In this document: positions 51,862 through 59,859 of the stretch, piece by piece | Layout: each line of letters begins with the position of its first letter | How positions within the stretch are numbered: the stretch's first letter is position 1 | NCBI GenBank assembly: GCA_039795165.1 | Contig: JBDKER010000007.1 | Span: forward strand, 1 to 64,000 | Length of the DNA: 64,000 nt | Origin: V1-33 sp039795165 | GTDB lineage: Bacteria > Verrucomicrobiota > Verrucomicrobiia > Verrucomicrobiales > V1-33 | Direction of reading: 5' to 3' | The notes under the pieces: generated by a model | Database searches by the model: none | Seen by the model: only the letters and a program-made list of their open reading frames with translations | Told to the model about the DNA's origin: nothing | Position numbers and translations under genes: made by a program

Positions 51862-53832
51862 ATGATGGTGACGAAGTGCGCGAGTTTTCTTTGGGTGCTG
51901 CTGCTGCTGGCTTGTCCTGCCGCGTTTGGTGGCGGGCATGCGATGCATGGGCTTGGCAGTGATCCGCTGGCGGTGCCCGTTTGGGATGAGTATTTTGCGG
52001 AGGGACCGTTCGAGGTGCCGGCAGAGCCATTGCCGGGTGGGGAGGCATGTTTGCGCGAGGGCTGGCGTCAGATTTTCCGGCTGGATGAGGTGCAGGCGGT
52101 GCAGTGGTTCCGGGCGGCGCTCGAGAAGGATGGGGATTCGGTATCGGCGCTGGTGGGGCTGGCGGTGGCCAACCATGCGAGGCCAGGGCGGGCGGCGGCC
52201 GCAGCGAGGAGGGTGTTTGCGCAGAACCGTCCGGGGGAAGATTCTTCCATTATGGAGATTGCCGGGGTGTGGCGCGACAGTCTGGCGGGACTTCCGGCGG
52301 CGAGGGTTTCCGATGGGGCATCACGGGCTGCGCTGCTGGCGGGCGCGGGACAGAAGCCGTTTACGGCGGCTGGTGCGGGGCGGGCGAGGGTGGCTGGGCT
52401 GCGCCGCATGGGCGTCGGGGGTCCGCTGGCGCGGATGCTGCTCGCGCGGGAGCTGCTGCTGGCTGCCGTGGAACCGGGGGAGGCATCCGGCGCCGATTTT
52501 CAGAAGGAAGCCCTTGTCGCGATTGCCGAGGGATCGGTGGAATTTCCCGATCACCGGCTGGATTGCCTGATGGCTCCGGAGTCTTCGCCGGAGTTGCCCC
52601 GTGGGGTGCCGGATTCCGTGGGTGCTGGGCTGGCGCGGGCACGCTGTCTCGAGCGTGCGGGCTGGCTGGCGGAGTCGGCCGCGTGGTTTGCCTGGGCGAG
52701 GGACCGAGCCGATCAGCTGCTGATGCGGATGCCGGGGGACGCCCTTCTGATGGATTGGTTTCATGAGTCGGCCGAGGGCAGGGCGCGGGCCCTTGCGTCG
52801 GCTGGTCAGCGTACGGCAGCGCTGGCGGCTGCTGGGGAAGCCGGGGGATCCTGCCTGCGGGAAACGGCCCTGCGTCTGGGGGTGTGGGAGGCGATCAGGG
52901 CGGCGGTTCCGCTGGGGCTGCGGGAATGGCCGGAACCGTCGGTGGAACGGGCGTTGTGGCTGCATGCGCAGACCCTTGCGGCCCTGCGTTCCGGTGAACT
53001 TTCCGAAGCCTTTGGCGGTCTGGCTTCGCTCCGGGAGGTGGTGGCACAGGTGGCCCTGCTGCCGGGGATGGATGACGGGAAGCTGGCAGGGTTGGTGTCT
53101 GAGCTGGAATGGTGGCTGCAGCGCCGGACTGCGGCCCAAACCGCTCCGGGGGACGTTCCGGCGGATGAGAAGGGGATTCCTGTTGTGAGGATGCTGCCCA
53201 TGCTGGGGGCGGCGGGACAGGCTGACCGTGCCGCGGGTCTGCTGCGGGTTGCCTTTCCGCTGGGTCTTCCCGAAAGAGATGCCGCGCAGGCTGCGGGCCT
53301 GCTGTTTCCCATTTCTGACGAACTGTTGAGCCGGTGGGGACGGGCTGCGGTGGATCCTGCGTTTTTACCCGGAGTGGCTTCCCGAGAGGGAGGCCGGAGC
53401 GGCCGGATGGCTCCGGCCTTGCCCGGGGAGCGCGGCGGCGGGCGGCTGAAGGTCATCCTCTTCTTTCTGGGATACCGCTGCGATCATTGTCTGCAGCAGT
53501 TGGATGCCTTTGTGCCATGGCGGGAGCGGTTCAACATCGCCGGGGCGGATCTACTGGCCGTCAGTGTGGATGAGCCGGAACGGGTATCGGAAACGTGGGC
53601 GGGCCCGGACCGGTCGCTGCGGCAGCCGTATCCGTTCCCGATTCTGCCGGATCCGTCGCTCGGGCTTTTCCGTGGATATCGGGCGTGGGATGAATACGGC
53701 GCAGGGCCCATTCATGCGACCGTGGTGGTTGACCGTGCTGGAAGAATCCGCTGGCAGCATCGGGGAACCGAACCGTTCCGCGATGCGGCGGCGGTGCTGC
53801 GGGTGGTGGAGGCGGCGGCGGACCTGCCATGA
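51862..53832 (+). CDS. Exported protein with C-terminal thioredoxin/peroxiredoxin-like domain
   Basis: 656 residues with a signal peptide (1-23). The large N-terminal part (about 50-500) is Ala/Leu/Arg-rich and helical, with several units like SVSALVGLAVANHARPG that suggest TPR-like repeats. The C-terminal domain (about 525-656) is a thioredoxin-fold redoxin: VILFFLGYRCDHCLQQL with C540-x-x-C543, VSVDEPERV, and HATVVVDRAGRIRW near the end. It probably acts in periplasmic thiol redox or as a peroxiredoxin-like reductase coupled to a helical scaffold. It is a single gene between an amidase and tig. Confidence 0.75.
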   Translation: MMVTKCASFLWVLLLLACPAAFGGGHAMHGLGSDPLAVPVWDEYFAEGPFEVPAEPLPGGEACLREGWRQIFRLDEVQAVQWFRAALEKDGDSVSALVGLAVANHARPGRAAAAARRVFAQNRPGEDSSIMEIAGVWRDSLAGLPAARVSDGASRAALLAGAGQKPFTAAGAGRARVAGLRRMGVGGPLARMLLARELLLAAVEPGEASGADFQKEALVAIAEGSVEFPDHRLDCLMAPESSPELPRGVPDSVGAGLARARCLERAGWLAESAAWFAWARDRADQLLMRMPGDALLMDWFHESAEGRARALASAGQRTAALAAAGEAGGSCLRETALRLGVWEAIRAAVPLGLREWPEPSVERALWLHAQTLAALRSGELSEAFGGLASLREVVAQVALLPGMDDGKLAGLVSELEWWLQRRTAAQTAPGDVPADEKGIPVVRMLPMLGAAGQADRAAGLLRVAFPLGLPERDAAQAAGLLFPISDELLSRWGRAAVDPAFLPGVASREGGRSGRMAPALPGERGGGRLKVILFFLGYRCDHCLQQLDAFVPWRERFNIAGADLLAVSVDEPERVSETWAGPDRSLRQPYPFPILPDPSLGLFRGYRAWDEYGAGPIHATVVVDRAGRIRWQHRGTEPFRDAAAVLRVVEAAADLP

Positions 53833-53866
53833 GGTGCGGGGATTTCCTCATCCGGAAAAAAGCCCG

Positions 53867-53895
53867 TTGTCATCGCCGGGGGCTGTTTCTATATT
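53867..53895 (+). promoter_or_regulatory. Candidate sigma70-type promoter for tig
   Basis: TTGTCA (53867-53872) and TATATT (53890-53895) lie 17 bases apart, each matching five of six consensus bases. They are about 100 bases before the tig ATG. Confidence 0.65.
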
Positions 53896-53997
53896 TCCGG
53901 CCCTGCCCGTCCCGGCCGGAGAGCTGACTGTCCTTAGCCTGGTGGTTGTGTTTCGTGGTTTCCGGGAGCAGCAGCCATCTTCCGACTTCCATCCTTC

Positions 53998-55326
53998 ATG
54001 AAAATCACCGTCGAAAAACTCCCAGACTGCACGGCGCAGGTCCGCGTTGAAGTGCCCGAGGCCACCGTCAAGTCCACCCACGATGCCATTCTGGCTGGCT
54101 ATGCCCGGCAGGCTGCGATTCCTGGCTTCCGCAAAGGCAAGGTCCCGAGGGATGTCGTCAAAAAGCGTTTCCGGGAAGACATTGAACGGGAAGTGGCGGA
54201 CCGTCTGGCCAACGAGGCGCTCAGCGCTGCCGTGAAGCAGGAGAATCTGCGGGTCATTTCCGTTTCTGGATTCAAGCCTGAGAACGCCACGACCTTCACA
54301 CTGAGTCTGGTGCTGGCCCCCGAGATCGCGCTTCCTGAGTACAAGGGGCTGAACATCCGGGTGCCGTCGTTCGAAGTCACTGATGAGAAGGTCAATGCGG
54401 TGCTTGACCGCCAGCGGGAGAGTCTGGCGACTCTGTCGGATGCCGACCGTCCGGTGCAACTGGGCGACTATCTGACGATTGACTACACAGCGAACTTTGG
54501 AGGTCAGCCGCTTGCGGAACTCCTGCCCGAGTCCGAGCATTTTCTCGCGGCGAATTCCGGGTATCTCATCAAGGCCACTGAGGGAAGTTTTCTGCCCGGG
54601 TTTGCGCCCCGGTTGGAGGGCATGAAGAAGGGTGAAACGAAGGAGGTGACGCTGACGATGCCGGCCGAGGGAATCAATGAGGCGGTGGCGGGCAAGGAAG
54701 TTGTCTACAAGGTGACCGTTCAGGAGATCAAGGAAGCGCTGCTTCCCGAGTTGAACGATGAATTTGCTGCGCGCGTGATGCCGGAACAGACGGTGGAGAG
54801 CCTGCGTGAACTCATCCGGAGGCATCTGGAATCAGAGTCGGCTCAGCGGGACGTTGAGCAGAAGCGGATTGCTGCCATGGTGGCGCTCCGCGAGAAGATG
54901 GACTTCACGCTGCCTGAAACCGTGGTGCGCAATGCGACGCAGGAGCGGGCGCAGCAGCTGGTGCGGATGAACATGGAGCGCGGGGTTCCGCAGGAAGTGA
55001 TTGTGGAGAACGAGGAGGACATCCTCAAGGCAGCTGGCGATCAGGCCCGGGTTGATGTGAAGGACGAGTTCATTCTTCTGGAAATTGTGGCCAGGGAGAA
55101 GCTGGAGGCGACACGTGAGGACATGGTACGCCGGGTGTCGGCGATTGCGGCGAATGCCCGCACAACGCCGCAGAAGGTCGTCAAGGCTCTGCAGAAGGAT
55201 GGCGGTCTTGATAACCTGCGCCATTCCATCATCCTCGCTAAAGCCCTCGATGTTCTTGTGGCTCATGCGAATGTGGAGGTAGACAAGGACATGGAGCCGG
55301 TTCCCACGGGTGCGCCGCAGGGGTGA
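53998..55326 (+). CDS. tig: Trigger factor
   Basis: 442 residues, normal length. The ribosome-binding loop GFRKGKVPRDVV is present in the N-domain (about 40-51). The PPIase-like domain (about 155-245) has GDYLTIDYTANFGG and GFAPRLEGMKKGETKEVTLTM, and the C-terminal chaperone arms are long and charged. It binds the ribosome exit tunnel and shields nascent chains. The ATG at 53998 has no Shine-Dalgarno sequence. A strong terminator follows; clpP/clpX do not. Identification is secure. Confidence 0.96.
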   Translation: MKITVEKLPDCTAQVRVEVPEATVKSTHDAILAGYARQAAIPGFRKGKVPRDVVKKRFREDIEREVADRLANEALSAAVKQENLRVISVSGFKPENATTFTLSLVLAPEIALPEYKGLNIRVPSFEVTDEKVNAVLDRQRESLATLSDADRPVQLGDYLTIDYTANFGGQPLAELLPESEHFLAANSGYLIKATEGSFLPGFAPRLEGMKKGETKEVTLTMPAEGINEAVAGKEVVYKVTVQEIKEALLPELNDEFAARVMPEQTVESLRELIRRHLESESAQRDVEQKRIAAMVALREKMDFTLPETVVRNATQERAQQLVRMNMERGVPQEVIVENEEDILKAAGDQARVDVKDEFILLEIVAREKLEATREDMVRRVSAIAANARTTPQKVVKALQKDGGLDNLRHSIILAKALDVLVAHANVEVDKDMEPVPTGAPQG

Positions 55327-55368
55327 GTGAGGTCGATCGCTGCCGTGGCTAGGATTCCGCGGATGATT

Positions 55369-55403
55369 GGCAGACTCCGGACGGTCAGCGTCCGGAGTCT
55401 GCC
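55369..55403 (+). terminator. Rho-independent terminator after tig
   Basis: GGCAGACTCCGGACG (55369-55383) pairs perfectly with CGTCCGGAGTCTGCC (55389-55403) around a 5-base loop, followed by TGTTTTC. The 15-base-pair stem and 5-base loop match the design of the terminator at 48043-48077. Confidence 0.92.
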
Positions 55404-55514
55404 TGTTTTCGGATCTTCCGCTTTTTGCGCGAGGGAGCGGGCGGCGGAATGTTTTTCCTTTCACAAACGCGACAGCCGCCGAAGTATGTTTCGTTCCTTT
55501 ACCAAACCAATTCC

Positions 55515-56441
55515 GTGCGAGACAAAATCCAGGCCCTCAACCAACGTCTGACCTCGACTGTACTGGGATCAGAAGACGCATCATGGCATCTCATCGTGGC
55601 GTTGATCGCCGGGGGGCATGTGCTGGTGCAGGGTCCGCCGGGGATTGGCAAGACAACGCTCGCCTCGACGCTGGCGCGCAGCGTTGATGCCGCGTTCAAG
55701 CGGATTCAGTTCACCCCGGATCTGCTGCCGAGCGACATCACGGGATATTCCATCTTCAATCAGGGAACCGGGCGATTTGATTTCATACCGGGTCCGATTT
55801 TTTCGAACATTGTGCTGGCGGATGAAATCAACCGGACGAGTCCGCGGATTCAGAGTGCGCTTTTCGAGTGCATGGGGGAGCAGCAGGTGACGATTGATGG
55901 GGTGACGCGGCCGCTGTTGTCGCCGTTCATGGTGATTGCGACGCAGAACAATCTTTATGATACGGGGACGTTTCCGCTGCCTGAGCCGCAGCTCGACCGG
56001 TTTCTGATGACGGTGCACATGGAACTGCCGGATGCGGAGACGCAGGCGAAGCTGCTGCAGTTTCATCTTCAGAAGGGGGTGCAGGCGGCGGGGGAGTCGC
56101 CCCTGCTGGATGCGGATGACATTTCGTTCTGTCAGAAGGCGTCTTTGGCGATGCCGGTCAACGAGCGGATGTGCCGTTACATCACGAGCATCTGCGAGGC
56201 GCTGCGGAAGACGGATACGAGCCGGGGGGCCCTGTCGGCGCGGGCGAGCATTTCGCTGATGCGGGCGGCGCAGGTGGCGGCGTGGCTGGAGGATGCGAAG
56301 GCGGTTTATCCGGACCATGTCAAGGCGGTGGCGGAGGCTGCGCTGAGTCACCGTCTCATCATGCGGGATAGCTCGCGGCAGGGGCCGGGCGATGCGGCGG
56401 AGACCGTCCTGAACGTATTGGAGAACACGCCGGTTCCCTGA
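55515..56441 (+). CDS. MoxR-family AAA+ ATPase (second copy)
   Basis: 308 residues from the GTG at 55515, where the MoxR N-terminus normally begins (RDKIQALNQRL); an ATG at 55449 would add 22 residues of poor quality. Walker A G40-PPGIGKTT, the family motif QFTPDLLPSDITGYSIF and Walker B with D103-E104 (VLADEIN) are present, as is the sensor stretch VIATQNNLYDTGTFPLPEPQLDRF. It shares motif blocks with the copy at 12595 but is clearly divergent. DUF58 and transglutaminase genes follow on the same strand, the classic partners of MoxR. Confidence 0.93.
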   Translation: MRDKIQALNQRLTSTVLGSEDASWHLIVALIAGGHVLVQGPPGIGKTTLASTLARSVDAAFKRIQFTPDLLPSDITGYSIFNQGTGRFDFIPGPIFSNIVLADEINRTSPRIQSALFECMGEQQVTIDGVTRPLLSPFMVIATQNNLYDTGTFPLPEPQLDRFLMTVHMELPDAETQAKLLQFHLQKGVQAAGESPLLDADDISFCQKASLAMPVNERMCRYITSICEALRKTDTSRGALSARASISLMRAAQVAAWLEDAKAVYPDHVKAVAEAALSHRLIMRDSSRQGPGDAAETVLNVLENTPVP

Positions 56442-56462
56442 ACTCAAATTCTGTCTGCACGC

Positions 56463-57632
56463 ATGTCCCGGAAAGGCAGAAGGTCGGCGAGGACGCGGCT
56501 GACGGGTCGGGGAGGAATTCTCCTCCTTGTCTGTCTGCTGACGGCGGCGGTGGGTGGCATGCTGGGGGAGGAGGAAGTGGTGCGGATGGGATTGTTCGGG
56601 ATGCTGCTGGTGCCGGTGACGTATCCTTTGTCGCGCTGGAACGTGTCGGCACTGACTTTGAGTCGGGATCTTCCGGCGAGTTGCTTTGTGGGCGATGTCT
56701 TCCGGATGGATCTGAAGCTGAGCAACGAGTCGCAGTTTCTGCCGAGGTTCGGGGTGGAACTTGAGGATGCCATGTCGGGGCCGACGGAGCGTGGATTGTC
56801 TGCGAGGGTGATTGGGCCGGGTGGTGTGGTACAGCGGAGGATACAGACGCGCATGCTGCGCCGGGGGATCCGGCATCGGATCCGCTGTGCGCTGGTTTCG
56901 GAGTTTCCGCTGGGGATCTGGCGGACGAGCCGGGAGTTCAGCGATCATCTGGATTTCACGGTGTTTCCGCGGCCGGTGCGGCCGCGTGCCTTTGATGATC
57001 CGAGCAGTGCCGGGGCATCCGACAGTGATGAATTCGAGAGTGACCGCCGGGATCTGGTTGGAGATTTCCATGGGATCCGGGAATTTCAGCCGGGGGACCG
57101 GCTCAAGATGATTCACTGGCCGGCGACCGCGCGGACGGGAGCGTTGAAAGTGCGGGTATTTGACCGACCGCTGCCGCAGCATTTCTGTGTGATCTACCAC
57201 AGCATCAGTCCGGCTAAGGCGGACGGGGAGTATGTGGATGCGTTCGAGGGGGCCATGGAGCTGCTGTGTGGTCTCATACGGGAATGCCGGGTGCAGCAGG
57301 TTCCCTTTGATCTGCTGGCGTCCTTTCATGGGTGGAAGACCATGACGGTGCGGACGGAGGCTGACATGGAGGCTGCCTTTCATCTGCTGGCGTCGGCGCG
57401 CCGGCATGGGGAGCGTGATGCTGGGTGCCTGGTGCGTGCGCTGAGCGGGGTGGGGCGGCATTCGCGGGTTTTTGTGCTCAGCGATGTGCCGGTGAAGGAG
57501 TGGGAGCCGCTGTTGCCGGAGTTTCCGTTTGAGCTGAACTGCATCAGTGTGGCGGACCTGCGGATCCGGAGGCCGGGCCGGGTTTTCCGGCTTTCTCCGG
57601 CGAAGCATACCCCGGCACCGGCTGTTTCCTGA
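56463..57632 (+). CDS. DUF58 protein
   Basis: 389 residues. Two hydrophobic segments near the N-terminus (about 17-35 and 40-60) anchor it in the inner membrane. The DUF58 signature is clear: DFHGIREFQPGDRLKMIHW followed by TARTGALKVRVFD. After it comes a von Willebrand A-like C-terminal part without an evident MIDAS (VIYHSISPAKADGEYVDAFE). Proteins of this family are the typical partners of MoxR ATPases, possibly substrates. It lies 21 bases after the MoxR stop and 3 bases before the transglutaminase start. Confidence 0.92.
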   Translation: MSRKGRRSARTRLTGRGGILLLVCLLTAAVGGMLGEEEVVRMGLFGMLLVPVTYPLSRWNVSALTLSRDLPASCFVGDVFRMDLKLSNESQFLPRFGVELEDAMSGPTERGLSARVIGPGGVVQRRIQTRMLRRGIRHRIRCALVSEFPLGIWRTSREFSDHLDFTVFPRPVRPRAFDDPSSAGASDSDEFESDRRDLVGDFHGIREFQPGDRLKMIHWPATARTGALKVRVFDRPLPQHFCVIYHSISPAKADGEYVDAFEGAMELLCGLIRECRVQQVPFDLLASFHGWKTMTVRTEADMEAAFHLLASARRHGERDAGCLVRALSGVGRHSRVFVLSDVPVKEWEPLLPEFPFELNCISVADLRIRRPGRVFRLSPAKHTPAPAVS

Positions 57633-57635
57633 GAC

Positions 57636-59855
57636 ATGCGTGCTGCCTTTGCGATCTATGTGGTGCTGCTCCTCATCGAGGGGGTGCTGGCGTGGAGTGT
57701 GGGAGGCAGTCCGTTTCTGCTGGCGGTGTGGGCTGTTGGTCTGCTGGGATATGTTTCCGTGGTGCGACAGTCGGAGTCGGCTGGCGAGATGGTGCGTGCG
57801 GTGGCGGCCGGGGTGCTGGCGGTGGCGGGGCCGCTTTATTATCAGGCGAAGGCCTTTCCGGTGCTGCTGTGTTTTCTGGCGCTCGCGCATTTCCTTGCGG
57901 CGACGCAGTCGGTCTGGGAAGCGGTCTGGGGGGTACAGGGCCGACTGACGCCATCGCTGCGGCTGCGCGGGGCGGTCTTCACGATAGCCTTCTATGCGAC
58001 GCTGGGGCTGGCGGCGCTGCTGCTGCGGCCGGACCGGAATCCGGTACCGTCGGCGATGGCCGGGACGCTGGCGCTGGGGGTGGTGCTGCTGGCGGTGCCG
58101 TCATGGGAAGCATCGCGGCTGCTGCGGCTGCGGCAGGCGGGTCCGCCGTCTGGAGCGCTGCCTGGGACGGCGGTGCTGGCGTGGCTGAGCGTGGTGGGGC
58201 TGCATCTTCTGCTGGCTCTGCTTTTTGTGCTGCTGCTGCCGATGGCGGCGCAGTTTCTGTGCCGCCTTTCTCCGAAGTGGGACATGCGGATGTCCGAGAT
58301 GGCCGAGTCGGAGAAAGGCAAGGAAGAGGAGAGCGGGCCGGGTTCCGGTGGGGTGGAGATGCGGGCGGGGCTGGATTCATCTGCGTCGACCGGGCTGCAT
58401 CGGTTGCCGGGCAAGGCGGACATCAAAGCGTCTGATCTTCCGAGGTTGTATCTGAAGGTGACGGATCCCGGCGCGCGGGAGCGGTTGCGGGCGGATGGGG
58501 TTGTTTATGTGCGCAGTCATACGCTTGATGAGTACCGTGAGCAGACGTGGAGGGCGGCGCGCGGGGAGGGGAAGTGGCTGGAGGATTCCACGGATGGGAG
58601 GCCGGATGGCTGGATAACGCTGAGTCCGGCGGCGGCGGACAGTGTGGCGCACGAGATTTTTGTTCTGAACAGCGGGGGGGAATCGCTCCCGGCGCTGGTG
58701 GGGGCGACTGCATACCGTGCGAAGCGGCTGTTTGTGTTTCCGGATGGCTGGTGCCGGATGCAGCTGGATGGGGATGTGCGGTTTGAGGCGCTGGCTTCGC
58801 CGCGGATTTACGGTGTGCCTCCTGTCTCGATCGGGTCGCTGGCGGCGGCGCGCGAGCATGAGGAGGTGCATGTGGACGCGGGAGATGATCCGGTGATTGA
58901 GCAGCTGCTGGCGCGGGAGGATCTGCTGCGTGATGCGCCCTCGACGCTGGAGGGCCGGATTGACGCGTTGCAGCGATGGTTCCGTGGGAACATTGAGTAC
59001 AGCACGAGGGTGGAGGGAGAGGCGGGCCGCACGGCCTTGGCGAATTTTCTGATGAAGGAGCGGAAGGGGTATTGTGATTTCTTTGCGACGGCGGGCTGTC
59101 TGCTGCTGCGGGCGCAGGGGATTCCGGCGCGGGTGGCGTATGGCTATGCCGGTGGAATGTATGATGCGGTGACGGGGGTGTATCAGTTCACGGATGGGAT
59201 GGCGCATGCGTGGACTGAGATTCTTCTGGAGGAGCATGGCTGGGTCGTTTGTGACTTCACCCCTCCGGTGAACGTTGGCGGGCTGGGTACGGCTGGAGCG
59301 GCGGCGAATGGTTCTGCCCTGCAGCAGGAAGCCTTTGCGGCCCTTGAAGCGGCGGCCGAGGCGGCCGAGAAGGAGGCTGCGAAGAAGGGCGGCGGGGTGG
59401 CGGGAAAGATCACCGAGGCGATGGGATCGGGTCCGGACATGGTTCGTTCGGTGGAATCGTTCCGCAATCTGCTGCCATGGGTGGGGCTGGTGACGGCGCT
59501 GGCGTTTCTCTGGAATGCGTGGCGCGGGAGGCGCACGTCGGCGGTGAAGAAGAACCGGGAAGTGCGGGAGAATCGTTTTGCCGACGAGCATCTGCACCAG
59601 CCGCGCTATCTCAAGGAACTGGTGCGGATTGCGGCGGCGGCGGGTCATCCTCGGCCGAAGGGGTCGACCGTGCGGGAGTATTTCCGGGATCTGGCGCGCC
59701 GGGGTTTCATAGGAACCGAGTTTGCGCCGGTGCTGACGTATCATTATGCGCTGCGGTACGAGGATCAGCCGGAGGACCGGAAGGCAGAGAAGCGGTTTCT
59801 GGCGATGGTGAAGGCATTGGCGGCTCCGGCTGCTGGAACCGGGAGGGCTAGCTGA
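57636..59855 (+). CDS. Transglutaminase-like membrane protein (TgpA-like)
   Basis: 739 residues. About six hydrophobic segments fill residues 1-215. An extracytoplasmic part follows with a transglutaminase core: the triad is C480 (KGYCDFF), H524 (MAHAWTE) and D540 (VCDFTPP). One more helix (about 612-632, LLPWVGLVTALAFLW) and a cytoplasmic C-terminal tail (DUF4129-like) complete it. It has the layout of TgpA, an essential periplasmic enzyme in Pseudomonas; the substrate is unknown. It forms an operon with MoxR and DUF58, the usual trio. A helicase gene starts 4 bases after its stop. Confidence 0.93.
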   Translation: MRAAFAIYVVLLLIEGVLAWSVGGSPFLLAVWAVGLLGYVSVVRQSESAGEMVRAVAAGVLAVAGPLYYQAKAFPVLLCFLALAHFLAATQSVWEAVWGVQGRLTPSLRLRGAVFTIAFYATLGLAALLLRPDRNPVPSAMAGTLALGVVLLAVPSWEASRLLRLRQAGPPSGALPGTAVLAWLSVVGLHLLLALLFVLLLPMAAQFLCRLSPKWDMRMSEMAESEKGKEEESGPGSGGVEMRAGLDSSASTGLHRLPGKADIKASDLPRLYLKVTDPGARERLRADGVVYVRSHTLDEYREQTWRAARGEGKWLEDSTDGRPDGWITLSPAAADSVAHEIFVLNSGGESLPALVGATAYRAKRLFVFPDGWCRMQLDGDVRFEALASPRIYGVPPVSIGSLAAAREHEEVHVDAGDDPVIEQLLAREDLLRDAPSTLEGRIDALQRWFRGNIEYSTRVEGEAGRTALANFLMKERKGYCDFFATAGCLLLRAQGIPARVAYGYAGGMYDAVTGVYQFTDGMAHAWTEILLEEHGWVVCDFTPPVNVGGLGTAGAAANGSALQQEAFAALEAAAEAAEKEAAKKGGGVAGKITEAMGSGPDMVRSVESFRNLLPWVGLVTALAFLWNAWRGRRTSAVKKNREVRENRFADEHLHQPRYLKELVRIAAAAGHPRPKGSTVREYFRDLARRGFIGTEFAPVLTYHYALRYEDQPEDRKAEKRFLAMVKALAAPAAGTGRAS

Positions 59856-59859
59856 GAAA

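Noticed and set aside
55581..57890. 769-codon minus-strand open frame opposite MoxR and DUF58
   Set aside because: Its content is Arg/His/Pro-rich with no motif, and it is antisense to genes with clear MoxR and DUF58 signatures.
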